64,000 bases of DNA from Parastagonospora avenae f. sp. tritici 18332-5 (lineage: Eukaryota; Ascomycota; Dothideomycetes; Pleosporales; Phaeosphaeriaceae): contig JAFJTR010000083.1 in the NCBI GenBank assembly GCA_022559985.1, positions 1-64,000 on the forward strand. Direction: 5' to 3'. This document shows positions 30,384-42,096 of the stretch, piece after piece. Made by a program: the position numbers and the translations under genes. The notes beneath the pieces were generated by a model. It did not search any database. It saw only the letters and a program-made list of their open reading frames with translations, and was not told the origin of the DNA. Within the stretch, counting starts at the first letter, position 1; every line of letters begins with the position of its first letter.

Positions 30384-31125
30384 TTCGAAAAAAGTGTAAC
30401 ATGAGAATGGAAGGAGGAATGTCCCAGGTATATCGTGAGATGACCGGAGACTCCTCCTCCGAAGACCTTACTTCATTACAGCGGCACTTCCTCCCGCTGA
30501 CAGTGGTGGAGTCTAACAGGCAACCTGTCACTGGTGCGCCGGAGTTGACTCCGCGATATAACAAGGGGTAACATGTTTGCAGCGTCCATCGATGTGGCGG
30601 AGGTTCCGTTGGAAGCTATAGCCTGCCGGGGCGAGAGGAGGATGCAGGATCCGGGGCTCGGATTCATCGTCCCCAGCTGCCGTCCAAGATATAGTGATTG
30701 AATAGGTTAGGGAGTGAACGCGTTGAAAACGTCGGCCCGCAAATCGAGACCCACTGGGCGCCACTAGCTTCTTTGTGTCTCCATCATCGTGGACGTGCTG
30801 CCAAGCCACCTAGGTAGCCGCAGTGCTAACGACTAGACCCCTTCGAATGCTGCCAGGGCAGCTACAACCTTAGCAACCTTAAATTTTCGTCTCTGGTCTA
30901 GGTAGGTCCATCCATGACCGTGTGCTCGATGGGTGCATGTAAACTAATAGTTGCGGAGCTCGATGCGAGCTGCAATGACTCGTTGGGCATCACCAGCAAG
31001 GATCGCAAACATCAATACAAGTTTCGCAAGTGTTGCCAATAGTGATGCGCTTCAACTATTAACAGAAGGCTTCTATAGCTGTTTATACAATGATCTGACA
31101 GTGTCTGGATCGTCATCACGATCTA
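30384..31125. other. Intergenic region (no gene seen)
   Basis: About 740 bp holding the regulator's promoter and the 3' UTR of the acyl-CoA dehydrogenase gene. No coding sequence recognised on either strand. Confidence 0.4.
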
Positions 31126-32940
31126 TCATAGCTTCATGCCCAAAACCTTGTGCACACGCAATGCCTGCCTAATGCTCAAGTCCAGCATGATTTCCTCGCT
31201 GCCACCGGGAATAGCGTAAGCTCGTACGTCCCTGTAAAGCCTCTCGACCTTTGCGCCCTGTCCACCACGGCTGTAACTCAGACCACCAAAGATCTGACTT
31301 GCCTCCCTTGCACAGAACTCGAAGGTCGTGGTACTTTGTGCCTTCAAACCAGCGATGGCACCACCAAGCTTGAGCATGGCCTCCATCTCGTTCATCTTCT
31401 GGCACTGGTAGACCATGTTCTCGAGCCAGTTGTAGGAGGCTTCGATTTGGCGCGCCATGTGTGCTAGCTTGAGGCGAATGACGGGATGGTCGATAAGGCG
31501 CTTGCCGAAAGTCTTGCGCTTGTGGGCGTACTTGACGCTCTCCTCGTAGCACACTCGGGCAAAGCGCAGACTTTGGATAATAATACCAATACGCTCGTGG
31601 TTGAAGTTGGTCATGACAACCTTGAAGCCTTGGTTCTCTTTACCAATCAGATTCTCGACTGGAACCTTGACATCCTCGAATGTGATGTACGTGGTACCAC
31701 TGCTCCAGACACCCTGGCAGTCCATCCTGCGAGTAGAGACACCACCGGCGGCGCGCTCAATAAGAAGCACAGACACACCGTTCATACCTTCACCGCCGGT
31801 GCGTACAGCGGTGGTGAAGTAATCGGACCATATTCCGTTCGTGATCCACTTCTTCTCGCCGTTGACGATGTAGTGCTTGCCATCTTCGGACAACTTGGCT
31901 TCGCAAGTCAAATTGGCGACATCACTACCGGCATCTGGACAGAGTTAGCAATGACCGCGCTTCTCGTCATCTTGACTTACCAGGCTCGGTGATGGCCAAG
32001 CAGATGCGTGTTTCGCCCTTGAGTAGGCCGGGTCCGATGCGCTTGATAAGTTCAGGCTTGCCGAATTTGAAAAGCGGTGGTGCACCAATGCCGTATCCGC
32101 CGAGGAGATTCCAGACGAGACCACCGCTGCCTGTGCGAGACAACTCGTCTGTGACGATCATCTCATGGAAGTGATCCCACTTCTCTGGGGGCACGCACTT
32201 GACCCTCTTGTCTGTAAATTGTGTGGGGTAGTGCATACCTAGCAAACCTGCCAGGTATCCACGTTCACCCAGGTCCCGGAAGATCTCGTCAGGAACCTTC
32301 TTAGCCTCTTCCCATTCTGTGACATTGGGCATGAGCTTTTCCTCGACCCATTCTCGGATTTCCTCGCGAAGGGCGACGTGCGTCTCGTTGTAGTATGGTG
32401 AGTGGTACTGTAGGCTGTCGTTAGCGAATTGCAAGCAGAGAACTTGAAGAAGAAAGGCGTACTGTTTGATACCAGCTTGGGTCGGCGTAGGGAACAATGT
32501 CGCCAAATGCATCAAACGGCTCAGTCTCCTCGGCTGCTGCTGCGGTTGGCTGAGGCGCAATGGCACCAGAGACAGCTTCCGGCTTCACGATGTCCTTGGT
32601 GGGCTTCTTGTCCTCCTTGGCACTGGTAGCTGGTGCAGCTGGAGGAGCAGCCTTGGTATCTAGCGATCCGACTTGCAGTTGCTTCTGGTACTTCTTGAGA
32701 ATGCTATCGTTGTGGTACTTCCAGAACTGCTTGGAGGCGTCCTTGCCTGCGACGCGTTGAAGGACTGAAGTCCATCAGCTTCTGAAGCACTAAATATACA
32801 GATGAATACATACTCTTCTTGCCTCCAGGATGCTCATCCTGGAACTTGGTCAGGTCATACACATCTTCGTCGACGATAATGTACAAGTCGCTCGCTGTCT
32901 TGTGCGACGCAACGTCAGCAGCTGAGAAGCGTTGTGACAT
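31126..32940 (-). CDS. Cytochrome b5-acyl-CoA dehydrogenase fusion protein
   Basis: Four exons (32940-32814, 32764-32463, 32407-31981, 31934-31126) encode 554 residues. The first ~80 form a cytochrome b5 domain with both haem-ligand histidines (His37 in HPGG, His60 in WKYHND). An Ala/Pro/Lys linker follows. The rest is an acyl-CoA dehydrogenase: ICLAITEPDAGSDVANL (FAD/substrate loop), GEKKWITNGIWSDYF, RKTFGKRLIDHPVIRLKLAHM, and IFGGLSYSRGGQG. The usual medium-chain catalytic Glu near the C-terminus is not present (AIPGGSEEIM), but NHERIGI has a Glu where isovaleryl/long-chain enzymes carry theirs, so I infer that type of active site. Such fusions are common in fungi and probably act in lipid or branched-chain acyl-CoA oxidation. 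Organelle not determined. Confidence 0.92.
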
Positions 32941-33615
32941 GGCTACAATGCAAATAAGGAGATATGCAGAGATGAAGTCAATAAGGATAGATGAGAAGGA
33001 GAAACGGTCACCAGACAAAGAAACTATAAGAGACGGGCGATTAGTCGTGGTCGGTTTCACACCTTTCACATGCCAGCCGACTCCACGCCAAGGAGTCTGG
33101 GGATGCTGGCGAAAACGGACCAGAGCCGCAAATAGCGCCGTTCGGGGTGCAGCGGCCGCTGGCTTGTGATCTCGTGAGTGAAATGCGTTTGCTGCAATTG
33201 GCTGCTAGCTTCAGCGGCCAAAGCCGACGGCTGACGTTGCTGTTTCGAGGTTGGAGGATTGTCAACGTCATTTCGGAGCTGCATCGAGATGCCGAGGTTC
33301 CACGGCCTCACGTGACTCGGCGCATTGAAATCCAGTCCTTTTTCACAAGCCAACTGCTGAGTTCAGATGTTGTGCGACACTAAACGTATGATACCAATTG
33401 GGAAGGTCATGCGCGTGTCTTTCTGACCTCAGATACGATGCTGCGTGACTTCGATTGATGTTCAGAGCACTGCTCTGTTTCTGCACATTTGGTGCGGAGG
33501 CGATCCACTCGAGCTTGCCGTTTTAATCCAACATGACGAACAGCGTTCCACTTCACGTTTTGACTGCACAATCTTGAACCATTTTCCAAACGAACATACT
33601 ACAGTGTAGTCAATC
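32941..33615. promoter_or_regulatory. Divergent intergenic region, b5-ACAD / cupin
   Basis: 675 bp between two divergent start codons. The palindrome CCAATTGG at 33394-33401 places a CCAAT box on both strands, 218 bp from the cupin ATG. No coding sequence seen. Confidence 0.35.
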
Positions 33616-34113
33616 ATGCCAGGAGAAGTTCAGGTAAAGCGCAAATCCGAGATCACAGCACCTGATGGGCCTCAGACGGATGGCATGATCCGTATGCCAG
33701 CTATCGTCGACAAGTCAGACCAGATTTGCGGGACAGGTAGATTGTTCCACAACGCCTCGTGTGTATCAGAAGCTAAAATCAGCAGTGATGGTTGCCAAAC
33801 CCCATAGTTCCAGCGCTGTGCATCACCATGGTGAAGAGGGTATGTATGCACCTCTAAGAAAAATACTTCACTCGAATATCAGTCTGATTCACCTTGAGAT
33901 ACAATAGTGTATGCTGCAAGCGGTCACGGTGCCATCGTGAGCGGCCCCAATGGCTCAAAGCGCCAGGAGCTTGCACCAGGCGACTTTGCGCTAATTCCAG
34001 CCTATGCTGAGCACCAGGAGGTCAACGATAGCGCTGAAGATGTTGTGTGGATAATCACTCGAGGGGGGCGCAACCCTATGGTTCACAACTTGGAAGGATG
34101 GGGGAAGTCGTAG
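33616..34113 (+). CDS. Small single-domain cupin protein
   Basis: Three exons (33616-33736, 33786-33839, 33899-34113) encode 129 residues. The first cupin motif holds HHHGEE (His53-55, Glu57/58) and the second has PAYAEHQEV with His97; together they could form a metal site. Between them runs TIVYAASGHGAIVSGPNG. The acceptor of intron 2 was placed at TTGAG/AT (33898/33899) because that alone restores EEDTIVYA; the next AG would shift the frame. Family members are cytosolic metal-binding proteins of mostly unknown activity. Divergent from the b5-ACAD gene. Confidence 0.85.
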
Positions 34114-34846
34114 AGATCATGTCGACCCAGGTTTTGCCAAAAGATATGAGATCCGCTACTACTGGAGTTTATCAACTACAATAGACGTTAAAAGAAACAT
34201 TCAATCACTTTAAGACGTACACAGTACAGTCGGATTTCAAGTTCGACGGCGAGGCCATGTGTATAGGGTCAGGCTTTCAATTGGACTGCCTGTTGCTGCA
34301 CCCTGGTCGCTTTCCGTTGCAATTGATGTCATGTAATAGTGCTCGGTCTCAGCGTATATTCGCCTGTGTTTCTCAGTGTATGGTATTCTGCGTAGCCCGA
34401 TGCTGCATGCGACAAACTACTTCGGCAGTGACGATGCTTTTGGCTTTCAAACCGCAAGCACGACCCTTATTCATCGTTCTAAAAGCAAGCACTTCGTGAT
34501 TGCTAAGACAAGCAACAACGAACATCACTAGAATTACAGGTCTTGGCCGACGTGTTTGCAAGGTTGCTCCTCCCCCACCATACACATGTCCTTGGCCGGA
34601 GCTGTGATTGGTCGGACCCGCGTGGTAGATCAGTCCGACATGCAGACTAACACGGCACTCGGCGATTTTCACGATAGTAATGCAGCCTTTCATCCAATAT
34701 CTATTCAGAATCACTTCCTCAACGCTCATCCACTCGATATTACTCATTGCTCAGATCTAGTGTTGCAGTATGCACCCAAATTGACCAGCCAATCGACTAT
34801 CACGATTTATTAGTAGGCCTCGAGAGGATTCAGCGAGGTTGCAAAC
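34114..34846. other. Intergenic region (no gene seen)
   Basis: About 730 bp between the cupin and GH92 genes, presumably containing the GH92 promoter. Open frames on both strands are short and lack protein character. No repeat or RNA gene recognised. Confidence 0.4.
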
Positions 34847-37303
34847 ATGCTTCCAACCAGAATAGGTGCTGTTGCTCAGTGTCTACTTAGGACAGTGGCT
34901 GGCGGCAACGTCAACAATAGCGATCATGTCAATGTTTTGTGAGTAGAAAAGCTCTTCATACTAGCCCTGGCTAATGACGCGTAGTCAAGGCACAAAAGGC
35001 GGCGGCAACAGATTCCCGGCCGTCGTCGCAGCTCCGTTCGCAATGGTCAAGCTTGGCCCTGATGTCGAGTCGGGTAGAACAGACGCTTATTCTGGATACC
35101 TACCGTCTGGGAACATCTGGGGCTTTAGCATGATGCACGAATCTGGAACAGGTGGAGCGCCCAAATACGGCGTGGTAAATCAAATGCCAGTACTAGGGAA
35201 TATTTCGGATCCAATTGCAAACTTCTCGCAGCCACGAGCGTCACCGGATCAGAGTAGTGTGGGTTATTACAAGTCATCTCTCTCTAACGGCATCACTGTG
35301 GAGCTTGCTGCGACCGAACACGCAGGATTGTATTCTTACTCTTTCCCGAACAGCAGCACCTGGTCTGTGGTTGTAGACGTGTCACATGTTCTACCTAGCT
35401 TCAGAGGTCTAGGATGGGAGCAACACTACTCTGGTGGCAGCTTCAACATATCTCAGGACAATCATTACACAGGGTCCGGAACATATAACAACGGCTGGAA
35501 TTTGTCGCCAGACTGGACGATATACTTCTGTGGGAAATTCAATAAGACACCGATACAATCCTACACTTTCATCGCGACTGGTAACACGACGATCAAAAAC
35601 TATAACGGGTCTGCTGTATCGGGTAGCCAACGGCTAGGAGGCGCATTCACTTTCGCTGGTAGTAGTCTCAAGTCCCGAGTTGGCATATCTTTCATCTCTA
35701 CTACAAAGGCATGCGCAAACTTGGACACTGAAATCACTGCGACCACCGACATGCAGGCTCTGGTAGACACTGCAATAGCTAGGTGGAACGACGAAATTCT
35801 CAACAAGATCCAAGTCTCGTCAACCAACAAAACGGACTTGCAGTTTCTGTACAGCTCTTTGTACGGCATGTTGCTTATTCCATCGAACAGGACTGGAGAG
35901 AATCCGAAATGGAGTGGGGAAGAGCCTTATTACGACGACGTATTTACACTCTGGGACACACATCGTTGTCAAACCTCACTCTTTCAAGTCATTCAGCCCG
36001 CTGCATACGAAGAATTCATTCGCTCACTGATCGACATCTGGAGACATGATGGCTTCCTGCCCGATGGGCGGTCTTCAAACTTCAATGGCCGCGTCCAGGG
36101 CGGCTCAAATGCAGACAATGTTCTGGCAGATGCCTTTGTGAAGGGCTTGCGAGGGAACGTGAATTGGACAGACGGCTTTAGTGCTATGCAAACGGATGCT
36201 GAGGTCGTGCCGAATAACAATTTCGACGCCAAAGCTCCAGAGGCTTCAACAAAGGAAGGCCGCGGTGCACTGCCCGATTGGTTGAAATATGGATACATCA
36301 CGCCCCGTTTCACCCGCGCTGTGTCTCGAGCAGTCGAGTACTCCACGAACGACTTTGGTCTGCATCAAGTTGCCGCAGGGTTGAACAAGAGCGCAGAAGC
36401 AGTTACCTATCTCAATCGTTCTAGAAACTGGCGCAATCACTGGAACCCCAACACCACGTCACATGGCCATGCAGGCTTCATGGTCCCTCGAAATGCTAAT
36501 GGCTCTTTCGTGCCCCAAGATCCTGAGGATTGCGGCGATTGCTACTGGGGCGATGCGTACTATGAAGACAATTCTTGGATCTACAGCCTGAACGCTATCC
36601 ATGATGTGGCTGAGTTGAAGAGACGCTGCGGCGGCGACGATCGATTCGTGGACCGCATCGACAAGCTGTTTGACCTGAATATCTATGACGCTGGTAATGA
36701 ACCAGGCTTTGTGAGTCCGTTCTTGTACAACTTCGTCGAGGGTAAACAGTGGAAGAGTGTGCAACGCAGTCGCTACATTGGAAGCCTGTACAACGGCGGG
36801 GAGAGCGGTTTGCCTGGTAATTCGGACGCTGGAGCTATGGAAAGCAACTTGCTGGTAAGTCGGGCCTTTTCATTCTCGCGACATCCCTCAAGACACTTGT
36901 AGCTGTGCCAGCGCATGCTCAAGTCTTGAGACTGCTGCGAAAACTGTCAGGCCGCAACCTGTGCAGAATTATATGGCTGTACTGACAATCGCCAAAGTGG
37001 CAGATGATCGGTCTCTACCCGTTGACCGGCCAGACTACGTTCCTTATCCTGGCTCCTTGGTTCGAATCTATGACGATCAGTCTCGGCAACGGTAAGGATC
37101 TCACGATCACTACGAATGGGGGTGATCGCAACAGTGCACCATATGTCCAAAGTCTGAAGGTGAATGGCAAATGTTGGGATAAAGCATGGGTTACTTGGAA
37201 TGATGTCTTTGCGAGCGGCGGAACGATGGAGTATGTGCTCGGTTCTACTCCGGTGGAGTGGAACACTGGAGAGCCTCCTCCCAGTCCGGCTTCGATAGCT
37301 TAA
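34847..37303 (+). CDS. Glycoside hydrolase family 92 alpha-mannosidase
   Basis: Three exons (34847-34938, 34985-36854, 36998-37303) give 755 residues. GH92 landmarks include QGTKGGGNRFPAVVAAPFAM (N-terminal beta domain), DVFTLWDTHRCQTSLFQVI, FIRSLIDIWRHDGFLPDGRS, YYEDNSWIYSLNAIHDV, GNEPGFVSPFLYNF, and NSDAGAMESNLL joined to WQMIGLYPLTGQ. GH92 enzymes are calcium-dependent exo-mannosidases acting on high-mannose glycans. Fungal copies are usually secreted, but the N-terminus here (MLPTRIGAVAQCLLRTVAGG) is a weak signal peptide, so another upstream exon may be missing. Intron 2 is 143 bp, longer than most neighbours, yet the joined sequence matches the family exactly. Several N-X-S/T sites fit secretion. 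Confidence 0.88.
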
Positions 37304-38148
37304 ATTATCATCAGCATTCGTCGGACGCCTATCGCGCATGGAGATATCAATATGGGGTGGAACTACACTTCCCCGGACGTTTCGCCTTTCATAGCGGCGA
37401 TACTTGCACGTGAGCAGTTTATTTAAGATCGACACAATCTTCGGTTCCGGTGAAAGTCTTGAAACCTCGAAGTTAGCAAAGGCGTTCCCACGAAACTTGG
37501 GCCATTAGATGTGAAGTCCGGGGCGGCTGAAAGTTCTCGCTTGCGGCGGAAGTGTTCTGCGCACGCCTGGTAGCAGCTTCCGGCGCTTTCCATCATGCAC
37601 ATGCACCACGGTAACCTTGATTCCCAAATCATCTGAACATACGACATGTCGAAGAAGCCCTTGGACATCTTGGCAACGTGTGCTGAACAGGTCGAAAAAC
37701 GCCGTGGGGAAACCGCCCAAACTACATCCGGAGTCGCTCGCGCCAATCGCCTCAGCGCCCAGACGATGTCCAACCCACGAGGCCAACGCCACCACGCGTC
37801 CTTCGAGCGGTGAATACAATGCGCGCAACCCTCACGAGTATATTTACCACGAGGTACGCCTTCACGCTCGTCACATGCCTTTGATTTGAACTTTATCGCC
37901 ATCTCTTAGCTTCCGGTCCGCCCTGCGTACTGTCAACCGGCACCGCCTGCGTCTAGGCCCCGGACGCACCCTGGGCTGACGCCGAGACTGTGCGCTCTGG
38001 CTTAAGACATTCGAATGTCCTGCTCCAACTTTCAACAGGTCATTGTTGACCTCTTTGTCTTTGTTCGTTTTCTGGGGTCCTGAAGATTTGAATCCGGGGA
38101 AATTCCGAACTATCCACACTCTTCCCCACACATTCGCGCATCGTCAAT
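37304..38148. other. Intergenic region (no gene seen)
   Basis: About 845 bp downstream of GH92 and upstream of the antiporter gene. It should contain the antiporter promoter. No coding sequence, RNA gene or repeat recognised. Confidence 0.4.
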
Positions 38149-41080
38149 ATGTCGTCGATTGCATCAGCGAGCGCAGCGCCTACTGCGCCTGTCAAGGCGC
38201 CTCCGCAGGCTGGCATCCTTGAGGGTGTAAATCCGGTGCATTTTGATAAGAACCATCCGATCATTCTGTTTATCGTGCAGGTAGGTTGTTGTCTCACGTT
38301 ACTCGTGGCGAATTGAGCTTTGTCGTGCAATGAGCCGCCCCGCAATGTCGCACAGGAGCACGCGATCTGGTTTCGACATAGAACGGAGTTGCACGACCAG
38401 CTTGATGTGTTATAGAGGAATTATAGCTGTACAGCAACACCTTGCTAACTGCTCTACAGGCGGGTATCATCATCATTTTCTGCCGAGCGCTCAATTGGCC
38501 TTTGTCCAAACTTCGCCAGCCTCGTGTCATTTCTGAGATCATCGGTGGTATCGTTTTAGGACCATCCGTGATGGGTCGCATTCCAGGATTCAAAGAGTCC
38601 ATCTTTCCAGAGGCGTCCATGACCAACTTGAATCTAGTTGCCAACATCGGTCTAACACTATTCCTCTTCATCATCGGTCTCGAAGTCGACTTGCGCTTCT
38701 TGCTCAGCAATTGGAAAGTGGCGCTCAATGTTGGTATCGCAAGTATGGCCATTCCCTTCGGACTCGGATGTGCAATCGCAGTAGGGTTGTACAACGAGTT
38801 CAAAGATGAGCCTGGGACAGTGCAGATTGAGTTCCCGATCTTCATGTTGTTCATCGGTGTCGCCATGGCCATCACGGTACGTTATCGACTCAATTTTCTC
38901 TCTGCATTCGCTAATCCGAGCATAGGCTTTTCCTGTTCTCTGCCGTATCCTTACCGAACTGAAGCTGCTCATGACTCCTGTCGGTGTCATCGTCTTGTCT
39001 GCTGGTGTCGGCAATGACGTCGTAGGATGGATCTTGCTCGCGCTTTGCGTCGCTCTTGTCAACGCCGGCTCCGGATTATCCGCACTCTGGGTACTTCTTA
39101 CCTGTGCAGGGTACATGATATTCCTCGTCTACGCCGTCCGACCGGTGTTCGTATGGTATCTCCGCAAGAACCGTGCACTCCAAGACGGGCCTAGTCAAGG
39201 TGTCATCAGTGTCACTCTCCTGATTGCACTTGGATCGGCGTTCTTTACTGGCATTATTGGCGTTCATCCTATCTTTGGAGCTTTCATGGCTGGTCTTATC
39301 TGCCCCCACGAAGGTGGGTTCGCTATCAAAGTCGCGGAGAAGATTGAGGATCTGATCGGCGGATTGTTCCTACCTCTATACTTTACCTTGTCCGGACTCA
39401 ACACGAACATCGGTCTCCTCGACTCTGGTATCACTTGGGGTTACGTCATTGGAGTTGTCGTTGTCGCCTTCTTCTCCAAATTCATCAGCGCCACCCTTGC
39501 AGCTCGAAGCACGAAGATGCTGTGGCGAGAGTGCTTTGCGATTGGTTCTCTGATGAGTTGTAAGGGATTGGTCGAGCTCATCGTTTTGGTATGTCCCATC
39601 ACAATCGTCTGATTTTGGATCATGAAGCTGACTATAGCAGAACATTGGCCTGAACGCAAAGATTCTCAGCGCCCGAACCTTCACCATTTTCGTCGTCATG
39701 GCACTTGTAACTACCTTTGCCTCTTCCCCGCTGACAGCCTTGTTCTACCCAGTCTGGTACCAGAAGAAGGTAGAGTCGTGGCGCCGAGGCGAAATTGACT
39801 GGGACACCGGCAAACCACTCGATGGGTCTGAGACACCACGCAACAGTGTGCACTATGAGAAGCTCGCAGCTGAGAAGATCAAGCGACTAACTGTTTACCT
39901 GCGTCTGGACAGTATGCCCAACCTACTCGCATTTACCTCTCTGTTTGGTGGCAATGCAGATGCACCAGCCGCAAAGACCCATCCTTCCAAGGCTATCAGC
40001 GAAACCACGAAGGTAACTGGAGAATCTAGCGTTGAAGAGGTCGCCCCCACTCGCCCCGTCGAAGCTTATGGTTTGAGGCTACTGAACCTCACTGATCGTG
40101 GTTCCTCTGTCATGTCCGTGTCCGAGATCGAGTCCTATACCGCTTACGACCCTGTCGTCAACACATTCCGCACATTTGGTCGCCTCAACAACCTCGCTGT
40201 CTCGGGTGAAGTGCTCGTTGTACCCGAATCGTCCTTTGCTGAGACCCTGAGCATGCGCGCGTCTGATTCAGACTTCTTGTTGCTGCCATGGAGCGAGACT
40301 GGCGGAATGTCCGAACAAGCCGTCATCGAAGACAAGGGTACCAAGAACAAGCTCGCGGCATCAGGCTACACTACTTTCGTCCATAATGCGCTCGAGCAAT
40401 CTACTGTTCCCGTCGCTGTATTGATCAACAAGAACTTTGGCGGAAGCAAGAACAAAGATCGCCGGGGTGGAAACATGAGATTGACACGCACAGTCAGCAG
40501 CGTGTCATTACACAGCAACAGGGAAAAGGACGTCACAGCACCCATCGCCGATCGCAGTCATCACATCTTCTTCCCATTCTTTGGCGGGAAGGATGATCGT
40601 GCAGCTTTGAGGCTCGTGTTGCAAATAGCAGAGAACCCACAGGTCACTGCTAGTATTGTACATTTCGAAGGCGCTGAACCCACATCGACATCAACATCCA
40701 CACCGACGTCAACTGGCAAGGCAGGCGAGATCGTCACTGTTGAGCCTTCTCTGGAACAAGACTCCGCCTTCTTCGCATCTCTCCGCTCCTCCATTCCCGC
40801 CGAGATGTCGAACCGCGTCATCTTCGAGACTGTATCTTGCACTTCACCTGTTTCAGACGTCATCGAGCGCGCCAGACTTGAAGTCGGACAAGCACCCAAG
40901 AATGCCGGAGACCTTGTTGTCCTTGGCAGGAACATCGCTCGCAATGGTACCTTGGGTCGTACTGACGCAGATGAGATCAGAAGCTCGACTGATGCAGCGA
41001 GCACGTTGGGTGTGCTAGCCGAGAAGGTGTGGGAAGGCAAGCTTGGAGCGAGTGTTTTGGTTGTCAAGGCTGCCTATTGA
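38149..41080 (+). CDS. KHA1: K+/H+ antiporter, CPA2 family (Kha1-like)
   Basis: Four exons (38149-38280, 38460-38876, 38926-39588, 39641-41080) give 883 residues. Residues ~38-430 form the CPA2 Na+(K+)/H+ exchanger domain with about 12 membrane segments: QPRVISEIIGGIVLGPSVMG, ANIGLTLFLFIIGLEVDL, VLSAGVGNDVVGWILLALCV, and GVHPIFGAFMAGLICPHEGG. The GNDVVGW motif contains the conserved ion-binding Asp of the family. The C-terminal ~430 residues are a soluble USP-like regulatory region with a Thr/Ser repeat (TSTSTSTPTST). Yeast Kha1 exchanges K+ for H+ in the Golgi. Intron 1 is 179 bp, the longest in the window. Length matches the family (about 870). Confidence 0.92.
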
Positions 41081-41254
41081 GCAGAAGCGTAGACGAGATC
41101 ATGAAAGGCGTTATGTGGAGGCAATTTAGGATATTCGGGCGCATACATGGGAGTTGGGAACATATGCACATGGCATTCTTGAACTGCAGTTCCTCTATCA
41201 CTTCAGAATAAGGAAAGCGATTGGCCTGCACTCATCAACCCGCTTGACACATAA

Positions 41255-41965
41255 CTAAGCCAAACTCTTGGAAGGCTCATAACACTTTGCATCGAGATAC
41301 AGGTCCCCATCTCTAGACACCTTCTCTGGCCTAGGCTGCAAGTATGACAGGACGTTCGCGTCCTGCAGATACTTCCAGCAATCATTCTTGGTATAGGAAT
41401 TATGCTTGTTCTTGAGCGCCACGTTCATGCCCCACCGCCCATTCATGAACGTCACATTAAACCGATCCCACGTCGTGCAATAGCTGGGATTTTGCACTTC
41501 TCCCTAATCATAGGCCCCACACCATTGACAGCGAGAAGGCCGATCGCGTCGATCAGGATATCGTACACTTCGCGGTTGCCGTCCCATTTGGCTGACATGA
41601 CGGTGACAGTGAGATCTGTTCCGAATGAGCCTTTGAATTTTCCAATGCCGTTGGTGCAGGTTTGCGCGGTGCTGTCGGGGCAGGCCATGCGTAGGCCCTT
41701 CCGGACTTGGTGGATTGTTTCTTCGCGGTGGTTGAAGCTACCCAGGACAACGCGGTTTTGGCCGAGCGTGACGGTGAATGCTCCTGTAAGAGGTCCGAGG
41801 TTTGAGGCTGATGCCGTGTTATCTGTACAGAATGGTGTGTAAGTTTGAATAGAGTCAAAATACAGTGTTTGTGTGGCACTTACGGCGAAGAACAACGGCG
41901 GAAGGCGTAGCTGCGACTAGCATGAGAAAGGATACTAGCAGTATTGCGAGAAGGTAGAACTTTAT
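41255..41965 (-). pseudogene. Secreted-protein gene, start codon lost and frame broken (copy 1)
   Basis: Exon 1 (41965-41884) encodes a clean signal peptide if read from codon 41965-41963 (KFYLLAILLVSFLMLVAATP), but that codon is ATA, not ATG. A 61-bp intron leads to exon 2 at 41822. The mature part reads LGPLTGAFTVTLGQNRVV, KGLRMACPDSTAQTC, and KWDGNREVYDILIDA. Near 41490-41510 the frame ends (REKC, then a short out-of-family tail), while another frame is open for 80 codons to 41255 with NPSYCTTWDRFNVTF and several Cys. I read this as a frameshift. An internal ATG at 41923 could start a protein with a truncated signal. Family unknown; a related damaged copy lies at 52157-52603. Confidence 0.6.
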
Positions 41966-42000
41966 GGTGTTTGGTTGATGGTTGAACGGATCGCGGTGTA

Positions 42001-42096
42001 TGAGTGTATGAGTGTATGAGTGTATGAGTGTATGAGTGTATGAGTGTATGAGTGTATGAGTGTATGAGTGTATGAGTGTATGAGTGTATGAGTGTA
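42001..42096. repeat. Tandem repeat (TGAGTGTA)x12
   Basis: Twelve perfect copies of the 8-bp unit TGAGTGTA occupy 96 bp with no visible substitutions, beginning 36 bp upstream of the former start codon of the secreted-protein gene. The uniformity implies recent expansion or ongoing homogenisation. It would lie in that gene's promoter or 5' UTR. Confidence 0.97.

Noticed and set aside
31126..31134. C-terminal MKL of the b5-ACAD as a peroxisomal signal
   Set aside because: MKL does not fit the PTS1 consensus well (first residue should be small); not enough to assign a location.
34373..34747. 124-codon minus-strand frame in the cupin-GH92 gap
   Set aside because: No domain, no leader or splice signals, and composition unlike neighbouring genes.
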